Below are positions 5,969-12,716 of a DNA stretch of 12,716 nt, piece by piece. Source of the DNA: Candidatus Nealsonbacteria bacterium RIFCSPHIGHO2_02_FULL_43_13 (GTDB taxonomy: Bacteria > Patescibacteriota > Minisyncoccia > Minisyncoccales > MHMH01); contig MHMD01000003.1 of the NCBI GenBank assembly GCA_001819295.1, forward strand, positions 1 through 12,716, written 5' to 3'. A program made the translations under genes and the position numbers. The stretch's first letter is position 1; each line of letters opens with the position of its first letter. Under the pieces are notes generated by a model. That model worked only from the letters and a program-made list of their open reading frames with translations, was not told the DNA's origin and ran no database searches.

Positions 5969-8392
5969 ATGGAGTCGTATAATCCTCAAGAAATTGAGAA
6001 AAAGTGGCAGCAATACTGGGAGGAAAAAAAGTTTTTCCAGGCGGAAGATTTTTCCCTGCCCCGCCGGCAGGCGGGTAAGGACCAGAAACAATATCTTTTA
6101 CTTGAGTTTCCCTACCCCTCGGGCGACGGTCTTCATGTCGGGCATTGCCGCAGCTATTCTGCTTTAGACGCGATAGTCCGGCAAAAGAGAATGGCCGGAG
6201 CCAATGTTTTGTTTCCGATTGGCTGGGACGCTTTTGGCCTACCAACAGAAAATTACGCAATTAAGCACGGCGTCCACCCCAGCGTTGCCACGGAGAAAAA
6301 TATCGCCAATTTTAAGCGCCAGCTAAAAAGCTTGGGGCTATCTTTTGATTGGTCGCGTGAAATCAACACGGCCGACCCCAAATATTACAAATGGACCCAG
6401 TGGATTTTTCTCAAGCTTTTCGAAAAAGGCTTGGCCTACCAGGCCGAAATACCCATTAATTGGTGCCCTGCGTGTAAAATAGGGCTGGCTAATGAAGAAG
6501 TGGTGGCCGGCAATTGCGAACGCTGCGGCGCTCCGGTGCAGAGGAAAATCCAGAAACAATGGATGTTGAAAATCACCGCTTATGCCGACAGATTAATTGA
6601 CGATTTAGAGAAACTGGATTTTCCCGAGAGAGTTAAGTCCCAGCAGATCAATTGGATCGGCAAAAGTTTTGGCGCAGAGGTTAATTTTCCAATTACCGAT
6701 TCCCAATCATCAATTAGCGTATTTACGACGAGGATAGATACTCTTTTTGGAGTTACGGCGGTGGTTTTAGCTCCGGAGCATCCTTTGGCCGAAAAATTAG
6801 TTACCGGAGAAAATAAAGAAAAAGTAAAAAGCTATATTGCAGAAGCGAAAAAGAAAAGCGATTTTGAAAGGGAAAAATTGGAAAAAGGCTCGAAGAGCGG
6901 CGTTTTTACCGGCAGTTTCTGCAAGCATCCGCTGACCGGCGAAGAAATACCGATTTGGATCGGCGATTACGTTATCTCGGCTTATGGCGGGGGAGCTGTG
7001 ATGATGGTGCCGGCTCACGATAAAAGAGATTATGATTTTGCCAAGAAATATGGATTGAGTATTAAGGAGGTTGTTTCGGGTGGAGATATTTCCAAAAACG
7101 CTTTTGTTGATTATGGCGTTTTAATTAATTCCGAAAAGTTTAATGGTTTAAAATCAGAAGAAGCGATTGAAAAAATTACTAAGGAATTAGAGAAAAAGAA
7201 ACTCGGGAAGAAAACGATCCAATACAAATTGCGCGATTGGGTTTTCTCGCGCCAGCATTATTGGGGCGAGCCGATGCCGCTCATTCATTGCGAAAAATGC
7301 GGCATTGTCCCTGTGCCTGAAAAAGATTTGCCGGTGGAGTTGCCTTATATCGAAAAATACCAGCCAACCGGGACGAGCGAATCTCCTTTGTCGGCGATTA
7401 GCGATTGGGTTAATATTAAATGTCCTAAATGCGTGGGTCCTGCCAAAAGAGAAACAGATACTATGCCCAATTGGGCCGGTTCTAATTGGTATTTTATGCG
7501 TTATTGCGATCCGAACAATAATAAAGAATTAGCGGATTCCAAGAAATTAAAATACTGGTTGCCCGTGGATTGGTATAACGGCGGCATGGAGCACACTACT
7601 TTACATCTTCTATATTCACGCTTTATTTATAAATTTCTTTTTGACATTGGGGTGGCCCCGCAAAAAGAGCCATATCAAAAAAGAACTTCCCACGGCATAG
7701 TTTTGGCTGCAGATGGCCGAAAAATGTCCAAATCATTCGGGAACATTGTCAATCCCGATGACATTGTCAAAAAATACGGGGCCGATACTTTAAGGATTTA
7801 TGAGATGTTTATGGGGCCATTTGATCAGGCGATTGCCTGGAGCGAAGACGGGGTGAGAGGAGTATCGCGTTTTTTGGAAAAAGTTTGGAAAAAATCTTTG
7901 GTTTGTGCCGAAAATAAGACGAGCGGCCAAGATGTTTTAAGGGCTTTGCATAAATTGAATAAAAAAATCAACGAAGAATTGGATTTAATGAAATTCAACA
8001 CGATTATCGCCGGTTTTATGGAATTCACCAATTTTGTCCAAAGTCACCAAGAGGGCGTCGGCAAGGATACGATCGAAAAGATGCTTGTTTTGCTTTCGCC
8101 ATTCGCTCCTCACATCACCGAAGAGCTCTGGCAGAAATTAGGTCATCGAGAGAGCATCTTTATGGAGAAATGGCCGGAATTTTCGGAGAAAATGCTCAAA
8201 AAAGACACCATCACTTTAATTATCCAAATCAACGGCAGGGTTAGGGACATAATCGAGGTTAAAGCAGGCATTTCCGAAAGAGAGGCTAAAGAGTTGACAT
8301 TAACTCGAGAAAGGGTTAAAAAATATCTATCTGACAAAGAAGTAAAAAAGGTGATTTTCGTGGCTGAAAAATTAATTAATATCGTTATTTAA
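5969..8392 (+). CDS. leuS: Leucyl-tRNA synthetase
   Basis: Class Ia synthetase that charges and proofreads tRNA-Leu. The 807-residue protein has FPYPSGDGLHVGH (HIGH motif at 56-59), a zinc module CPAC (166-169) and CERC (183-186), and the CP1 editing domain with TTRIDTLFGVT, the GGGAVMMVPAHD segment and RDYDFA carrying the editing-site Asp. Next come WVFSRQHYWGEPMP, a second CEKC...CPKC pair, KMSKS (585-589) and the C-terminal domain INGRVRD...FVAEKLINIVI. The start is ATG 5969 (MESYNPQEIEKKW), the usual N-terminus; the in-frame TTG at 5933 lies in the promoter. Residues SLPRRQAGK (about 29-37), between the first helix and the HIGH strand, are encoded by a palindromic repeat and are absent from ordinary LeuRS. 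The stop is immediately followed by the glmS ATG. Confidence 0.96.
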   Translation: MESYNPQEIEKKWQQYWEEKKFFQAEDFSLPRRQAGKDQKQYLLLEFPYPSGDGLHVGHCRSYSALDAIVRQKRMAGANVLFPIGWDAFGLPTENYAIKHGVHPSVATEKNIANFKRQLKSLGLSFDWSREINTADPKYYKWTQWIFLKLFEKGLAYQAEIPINWCPACKIGLANEEVVAGNCERCGAPVQRKIQKQWMLKITAYADRLIDDLEKLDFPERVKSQQINWIGKSFGAEVNFPITDSQSSISVFTTRIDTLFGVTAVVLAPEHPLAEKLVTGENKEKVKSYIAEAKKKSDFEREKLEKGSKSGVFTGSFCKHPLTGEEIPIWIGDYVISAYGGGAVMMVPAHDKRDYDFAKKYGLSIKEVVSGGDISKNAFVDYGVLINSEKFNGLKSEEAIEKITKELEKKKLGKKTIQYKLRDWVFSRQHYWGEPMPLIHCEKCGIVPVPEKDLPVELPYIEKYQPTGTSESPLSAISDWVNIKCPKCVGPAKRETDTMPNWAGSNWYFMRYCDPNNNKELADSKKLKYWLPVDWYNGGMEHTTLHLLYSRFIYKFLFDIGVAPQKEPYQKRTSHGIVLAADGRKMSKSFGNIVNPDDIVKKYGADTLRIYEMFMGPFDQAIAWSEDGVRGVSRFLEKVWKKSLVCAENKTSGQDVLRALHKLNKKINEELDLMKFNTIIAGFMEFTNFVQSHQEGVGKDTIEKMLVLLSPFAPHITEELWQKLGHRESIFMEKWPEFSEKMLKKDTITLIIQINGRVRDIIEVKAGISEREAKELTLTRERVKKYLSDKEVKKVIFVAEKLINIVI
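6055..6075. repeat. G+C-rich palindromic repeat, copy 2 (inside leuS)
   Basis: A 21-nt element matching copy 1 at 19 of 21 positions (differences at element positions 7 and 19). Its best hairpin is CCCGCC (6060-6065), loop GGCA, GGCGGG (6070-6075). It is read in frame as LPRRQAG in a surface loop ahead of the LeuRS catalytic core. Copy 1 in tatD is read in a different frame (ASPAGR), so the element itself rather than a peptide is what is shared. The in-frame insertion without a stop suggests it is tolerated at a site of low constraint. Confidence 0.8.
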
Positions 8393-10234
8393 ATGTGCGG
8401 CATTGTCGGCTATATCGCCAGAAAACAAAACCCAAATTCTCTAAAGCTGGGCATTGAGGCTCTGAAAAGATTAGAATACCGCGGATATGACTCCGCCGGT
8501 TTTGCTTTTTGGGATGAAAGCAAAAAAGATATTTTTTGCCAAAAAGCGGCGGGCCGCATTACGGCCTTGGAGGAAAAGGCAAACATAGCTGTAAATGCCG
8601 TGGCGTTATCGGCTAACCCTCTTATTTTACACACGCGCTGGGCGACGCACGGCGGAGTTTCAGAATCCAACGCCCATCCTCATTGTGATTGTCAAAACAA
8701 TATTTATTTGGTTCACAACGGCATTGTCGAAAACTATAAAGAATTAAAGGAAGTGCTTCAGGGGGAGGGCCATCAGTTTCGTTCTGAAACCGATACCGAA
8801 GTCATTGCTCACTTAGTGGAAAAGTTTTTTCAGGGCAATCTTGAAGAGGCGGTGCGCAAGGCCCTGCCCCTTATCAAGGGCAGCTACGGGATTGCGGTCA
8901 TCGCTAAAAATGATCCGCAGAAACTTGTCGCCGCTCGGCTTTCCAGCCCCTTGCTTTTGGGCCTGGGAGAAAACGAATATTTTGTCGCCTCCGATCCGTC
9001 GGCCATTATTGCCCATACCAATAAGGTTATTTATCTTGACGACAACGAGATTGTCACCATTACCCCCGATAATTTTTCTATTCTTAAAGAAAAGAAGCCG
9101 GAGGAGATTGAATGGAAATTAGAGGACGCTCAAAAAGGCGGCTATCCTCATTTTATGTTGAAAGAAATCATGGAGGAACCAGAGGCCATTGAGAATTCCA
9201 TGAAGGGCAGATTATTAACAGAAGATGGCACGGCGAGACTGGGCGGTCTTCAGGACATTGTAACTCGTTTAAGAAGAGCGAAAAGAATGCTTTTTACCGC
9301 TTGCGGCACCGCTTTTTACGCGTCGTTAGTCGGCCGGTATATGTTTGAAGAATATGCGGGGATTCCGGTAGAGGCGGATGTCGCTTCGGAATTTCGTTAT
9401 CGAAAACCGATCATTGATGAAAATACGGTTTTACTTTGCGTTTCGCAGTCTGGAGAAACGGCCGATACTTTGGCCGCTTTGAAAGAGATGAAGATGAAGG
9501 GCGTTTTGACAGTGGGCGTAGTTAATGTTGTGGGCAGTACTATCGCTCGGGAAACCGATGCGGGAGTTTATAATCATATTGGTCCGGAAATGGGAGTAGC
9601 CTCCACCAAAGCTTTTATTTCTCAATTGACCGTGATGGCTCTTTTGACGCTGTTATTGGGCCGCCAGCGAAATTTAAGTTTGGTTAAGGGCCAAAGAATT
9701 GCCCAAGATCTTCAGGCTCTGCCCGAAAAAGCCCGAATTATTTTGACTCAAGAAGCTAAGAAAATAAAAGAAATCGCAGAAAAATATTATCAGTACAATA
9801 ATTTCATTTATCTCGGCAGAAAATACAATTATCCCATTGCCCTGGAAGGAGCGTTGAAATTAAAAGAAATAGCTTATCCGATTCACGCTGAAGGTTACGC
9901 CAGCGGTGAAATGAAACACGGGCCGATCGCTTTGGCTGACCAGAATTTTCCGTTTGTTTTTATCGCGCCCCAGGACAGTGTTTATGAAAAAGTCGTATCT
10001 AACATGGAAGAGGTAAAAGCGAGGAGAGCGCCGATTATCGCCATCGCTACCGAAGGCGATGAAAGAATTAAAACTATTGCCGACGACGTTATTTATATTC
10101 CTAAAACCAGCGAAATGCTGACGCCCATTTTATCTGTCATGCCCTTGCATTTATTCGCTTATCACATGGGTGTTTTGAGGGGCAATGACGTGGATAAGCC
10201 GAGGAACTTGGCCAAATCGGTTACCGTTGAGTAA
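8393..10234 (+). CDS. glmS: Glutamine-fructose-6-phosphate aminotransferase (isomerizing)
   Basis: Makes glucosamine-6-phosphate from fructose-6-phosphate and glutamine, the first committed step to UDP-GlcNAc and peptidoglycan. The 613 residues are close to the 609 of E. coli. The N-terminal glutaminase has nucleophile Cys2 (MCGIVGYIA), LEYRGYDSAG (28-37), HTRWATHGG (80-88), HNG (108-110) and SETDTEV (131-137). Two SIS domains follow, with TACGTAFYAS (302-311), SQSGETADT (351-359) and STKAF (404-408). Next come EGALKLKE (485-492), MKHGP (507-511) and the classic end PRNLAKSVTVE. One oddity is EIAYPIHAE where the usual form is EISYIHAE, with an extra Pro (496) next to the catalytic helix. The ATG directly abuts the leuS TAA, with no Shine-Dalgarno and no space for a glmS ribozyme. 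Expression probably depends on the leuS transcript. Confidence 0.96.
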   Translation: MCGIVGYIARKQNPNSLKLGIEALKRLEYRGYDSAGFAFWDESKKDIFCQKAAGRITALEEKANIAVNAVALSANPLILHTRWATHGGVSESNAHPHCDCQNNIYLVHNGIVENYKELKEVLQGEGHQFRSETDTEVIAHLVEKFFQGNLEEAVRKALPLIKGSYGIAVIAKNDPQKLVAARLSSPLLLGLGENEYFVASDPSAIIAHTNKVIYLDDNEIVTITPDNFSILKEKKPEEIEWKLEDAQKGGYPHFMLKEIMEEPEAIENSMKGRLLTEDGTARLGGLQDIVTRLRRAKRMLFTACGTAFYASLVGRYMFEEYAGIPVEADVASEFRYRKPIIDENTVLLCVSQSGETADTLAALKEMKMKGVLTVGVVNVVGSTIARETDAGVYNHIGPEMGVASTKAFISQLTVMALLTLLLGRQRNLSLVKGQRIAQDLQALPEKARIILTQEAKKIKEIAEKYYQYNNFIYLGRKYNYPIALEGALKLKEIAYPIHAEGYASGEMKHGPIALADQNFPFVFIAPQDSVYEKVVSNMEEVKARRAPIIAIATEGDERIKTIADDVIYIPKTSEMLTPILSVMPLHLFAYHMGVLRGNDVDKPRNLAKSVTVE

Positions 10235-10241
10235 AAATTAT

Positions 10242-11846
10242 ATGGAGAAAACAATTTTAATCGGCGGCGCGGCCGGCTTGGGGTCGACCGTGACCTCTCA
10301 TCTTATCGGCAAAGTATTTTGCAGTTTGGGTTACTATGTTTTTAATTACAGGGATTATCCTTCTTTGATCAGGGGAGGGCATAATTTTAATATTCTTAAG
10401 GTTTCCTCGAATCCGGTTTATTCTCATGAATACCATTACGATTTTATTCTGGCTTTGGATCAAAAAACAATCGACATCCACCAAAAAGATTTAAAAAAAG
10501 GAGGTTTGATTTTCGGAACTAAAGAAACTGAGCCCATCGTTCAAAAATTACAGGGTCCCAAGATTTTAGCTAATGATGTTTTGGTCGGCCTGCTTTTTAA
10601 GCATTTTGGAGTGGCTTTGGATGTTATTTTGACCGCGACCGAAAAAGTATTCGACCAGAACGCTGATTTAATAAAAAAAGCCGTTGCAGAAGGCTACCGG
10701 TCGGGTTCTCAAAAAGAAAAGTTAAAAATATCTAAGCCCAAATATTTTATTTCCGGCACCGAAGCCATCGGCATCGGAGCCGTAGCCGCGGGACTCGATA
10801 TTTATCTGGCTTACCCCATGACTCCGGCCAGCCCCCTGCTGCATTTTTTAGCCAAGAGACAACTGGAAAATAATATTTTAGTTTTCCAGCCGGAAAATGA
10901 AATTGCGGTTATTAACGCCGCCTTGGGCGCCTCTTTTGCCGGGGCTAAAGCCATGGTGGGGACTTCCGGCGGTGGCTTTGCTTTAATGGCGGAAGGCTTA
11001 AGTTTGGCGGCCATGACCGAACTTCCCTTGGTGGTTTATTTGGGCCAAAGGCCGGCTCCAGCCACGGGCCTAGCCACTCACACCGGCCAGGGCGATTTGA
11101 AATTTGCCTTAAACGCCGGCCACGGAGAGTTTTTAAGAGTGGTTTTGTCTCCCGGCGATGCTCAGGAGGCGATCATCAGAACCCAGGAAGCTTTTTATTT
11201 GTCCCATAAATACCGAGTGCCCGTGATTCTTTTATCGGATAAGCACTTGGCTGAAAGCAATTATACTTTCGATGAAATTAACAAAGCGTCTTTGGCAGCC
11301 GGTCGTTTTATTTTAGCAAATCCGCCTCAGGATTATCAGTCTTATGAGATAACGCCTAACGGCGTTTCTCCCAGAGTCGTTCCCGGTCAAGGGCCCATAG
11401 TCAGGGCCAACAGCTACGAGCATAACAATTACGGCCACACCATCGAAGATGGGGTTTGGGCAGTAAAAATGCAGGATAAAAGATTTAAAAAACTGGACTT
11501 TCTTAAAAAAGAGATTAACAAATTAAATCCCGCTTCTTTGTACGGCAAAGGAAGAAATTTATTAATCAGCTACGGCTCGACAAAGGGAGCGATCGTTGAC
11601 GCTCTGCCGCAAATGAGAGGTTTCAGATTTTTACAGATTTCTTATTTAAAACCCTTGCCGGCAGAGATTATTTTAAAAGAAATCAAAAAATCTGGAAAGG
11701 TTATTTTAATAGAAAACGGAGTTAAGGGCTCTCTGGCCGACGTTATCAAAGAAGAAACTGGACTTGCGATTAAGCATAAAATATTAAAATACGACGGCCG
11801 GCCCTTTACCCCTGATTTTTTAATTGATAAGTTAAAAAAAATATGA
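10242..11846 (+). CDS. korA: 2-oxoacid:ferredoxin oxidoreductase, fused gamma-alpha subunit
   Basis: Subunit of a thiamine-diphosphate and iron-sulfur enzyme that oxidises 2-oxoacids with CoA, passing electrons to ferredoxin. It has 534 residues. Residues 1 to about 165 form the gamma-type domain (ILIGGAAGLGSTVTSHLIGK, NYRDYPSLIRGGHN). From about 168 onward is the alpha domain: SGTEAIGIGAVAAGLD, YPMTPASPLL (191-200), FQPENEIAVINAALGAS, GTSGGGFALMAEGLSL and GQRPAPATGLATHTGQGDL (268-286). The fusion order matches KorA-like proteins. Substrate (2-oxoglutarate, pyruvate or another) cannot be told from sequence. The start is ATG 10242 (MEKTILIGGA), 7 nt after the glmS stop; the longer in-frame start at 10185 would sit inside glmS. 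No Shine-Dalgarno is present. The stop overlaps the next gene as ATGA. The gene symbol is by family only. Confidence 0.88.
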   Translation: MEKTILIGGAAGLGSTVTSHLIGKVFCSLGYYVFNYRDYPSLIRGGHNFNILKVSSNPVYSHEYHYDFILALDQKTIDIHQKDLKKGGLIFGTKETEPIVQKLQGPKILANDVLVGLLFKHFGVALDVILTATEKVFDQNADLIKKAVAEGYRSGSQKEKLKISKPKYFISGTEAIGIGAVAAGLDIYLAYPMTPASPLLHFLAKRQLENNILVFQPENEIAVINAALGASFAGAKAMVGTSGGGFALMAEGLSLAAMTELPLVVYLGQRPAPATGLATHTGQGDLKFALNAGHGEFLRVVLSPGDAQEAIIRTQEAFYLSHKYRVPVILLSDKHLAESNYTFDEINKASLAAGRFILANPPQDYQSYEITPNGVSPRVVPGQGPIVRANSYEHNNYGHTIEDGVWAVKMQDKRFKKLDFLKKEINKLNPASLYGKGRNLLISYGSTKGAIVDALPQMRGFRFLQISYLKPLPAEIILKEIKKSGKVILIENGVKGSLADVIKEETGLAIKHKILKYDGRPFTPDFLIDKLKKI

Positions 11847-12715
11847 AACCGGAAGAATTAGGAACTAAAGAGGAAAATACTTGGTGCCCCGGCTGTCCTA
11901 ATTTCGGCATTTTAAACTCGGCTAAAGAGGCGCTTTCCGAATTGGCCAATGAAGAAAAATTAAGCGTTAAAAATATTGCACTGGTAACAGGTATTGGCTG
12001 CCATGGCAAGATTTACGATTATTTGGATTTAAACGGCTTTAACGGTCTTCACGGCAGAGTCTTGCCGGTTTGTCTGGGAATGAAATTGGGTAATCCTAAT
12101 TTGACCGTTATCGGTTTTGGCGGAGACGGCGATACTTTTGACGAGGGAGTTTCTCATTTCGTTCACGCTTGCCGGTATAATGCGGACATCACCATGATGG
12201 TCCATACTAATCAGGTTTTTGCTTTGACCACCGGGCAGGCGAACGCCGTAACCGAAAAAGGCTTTGTTGACGGCTCCACCCCTTTGGGCCAGGGAGAAAA
12301 CCCGATCAATTCCCTTGTTTTAGCCTTGGAAATGGGCGCCACTTTCGTAGCCAGAGGCTATGCCTTGCAGGGGCCTCATTTAAAAATACTCATGAAAAAA
12401 GCCATAGCGCACAAAGGTTTTTCTTTTATTGATATTCTTCAGCCTTGTATTGTTTATCATAAGCACGCGATGCCTTATTTGAATAAAAACGTTTATAAAA
12501 TAGCTGAGACGCATAACATCAGTGATTTTAATCAGGCGTTAGCCAAAGCCAGAGAATGGGATTATTCTTATGAAAAAGACAGTCCTGTGCCCGTCGGCGT
12601 TTTTTACCAAACATCAAGGCCTATTTTTGAATCTCAATGGCCGCAGTTAAAAACTCCGTGGCACACCATTGACAAAAAGACAGCTTGGTCTAAAATTACC
12701 AGAGAGTTTTTATGA
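11843..12715 (+). CDS. korB: 2-oxoacid:ferredoxin oxidoreductase, beta (TPP-binding) subunit
   Basis: Partner of the upstream fused gamma-alpha subunit, joined to it by a 4-nt ATGA overlap. The 290-residue protein has cysteines C15-x2-C18 (TWCPGCPNFGI), C53 (GIGCHGK) and C202 (QPCIVY). These match the four [4Fe-4S] ligands known for the two-subunit Sulfolobus-type enzymes (C12, C15, C46, C197). The TPP/Mg site is GFGGDGD (91-97), followed by TFDEGVSHFVHACRYNADI and HTNQVFALTTGQ (121-132). Departures from typical members: GDGDTFDEG instead of GDGD...IGG, ANAVTEKG where SPTS is usual after the GQ, and CIVYHKH where CVTFN is usual. These suggest a divergent, perhaps CPR-specific, subfamily with unknown substrate. 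A further ATG overlapping the stop suggests another gene follows. Confidence 0.87.
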   Translation: MKPEELGTKEENTWCPGCPNFGILNSAKEALSELANEEKLSVKNIALVTGIGCHGKIYDYLDLNGFNGLHGRVLPVCLGMKLGNPNLTVIGFGGDGDTFDEGVSHFVHACRYNADITMMVHTNQVFALTTGQANAVTEKGFVDGSTPLGQGENPINSLVLALEMGATFVARGYALQGPHLKILMKKAIAHKGFSFIDILQPCIVYHKHAMPYLNKNVYKIAETHNISDFNQALAKAREWDYSYEKDSPVPVGVFYQTSRPIFESQWPQLKTPWHTIDKKTAWSKITREFL

Positions 12716-12716
12716 A
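12712..12716 (+). CDS. Possible start of a further operon gene (5 nt only)
   Basis: The beta-subunit stop TGA (12713-12715) is overlapped by an ATG at 12712, giving the same ATGA junction as between the alpha and beta subunits. Only the start codon and two more bases are in the window, so the product cannot be named. Confidence 0.3.

Noticed and set aside
7305..7532. 75-codon plus-strand frame within leuS
   Set aside because: It is wholly inside the conserved LeuRS catalytic region in another frame.
10185..10241. ATG start inside the end of glmS for the oxidoreductase alpha subunit
   Set aside because: The extra 19 residues overlap glmS out of frame and do not resemble the family; MEKTILIGGA at 10242 does.
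11655..11665. TTGCCGGCAGA inside korA as a repeat copy
   Set aside because: It encodes ordinary conserved LPAEI residues and has no palindromic arms.

Overview
The window looks like a piece of a small bacterial genome from the Candidate Phyla Radiation (Patescibacteria, probably a Parcubacteria-type lineage). That placement is inference. It rests on tight gene packing, 0-7 nt junctions with almost no Shine-Dalgarno sequences, short G+C-rich palindromes inserted in frame in ordinary genes, a two-subunit 2-oxoacid:ferredoxin oxidoreductase of divergent type, and a CPR-like membrane protein fragment. No rRNA, tRNA, CRISPR array, transposase or phage gene was seen.

Layout. (1) 1-167, minus strand: the start of a truncated membrane protein gene, divergent from the rest. 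(2) 207-3320, plus: metG (methionyl-tRNA synthetase), a TerC/Alx-type membrane protein and a TatD-family nuclease, with a 2-nt gap and then an 11-nt overlap, closed by an intrinsic terminator at about 3335-3365. The last codons of tatD are supplied by a palindromic repeat. (3) 3379-5930, plus: a self-contained purine cassette, purB then purC, with its own -35-like promoter, strong Shine-Dalgarno sites on both genes and a strong terminator. The 172-bp gap between the two genes carries what may be a broken purE remnant. (4) 5933 to the end, plus: leuS (with a second palindromic repeat in frame near its N-terminus), glmS, and the alpha (gamma-alpha fused) and beta subunits of a 2-oxoacid:ferredoxin oxidoreductase. 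Their junctions are 0 nt, 7 nt and a 4-nt ATGA overlap. Another ATGA at the right edge suggests the operon continues.

Function. Two aminoacyl-tRNA synthetases supply translation. GlmS feeds glucosamine-6-phosphate into cell-wall precursors. KorAB couples 2-oxoacid oxidation to ferredoxin. PurC and PurB are consecutive steps in making AICAR, and PurB can also make AMP from adenylosuccinate. The window is mostly core metabolism. I do not see a clear new defence or mobile system. The points most worth a second look are the protein-coding palindromic repeats, the foreign-looking purB-purC island with its altered PurB signature loop, and the possible purE remnant.
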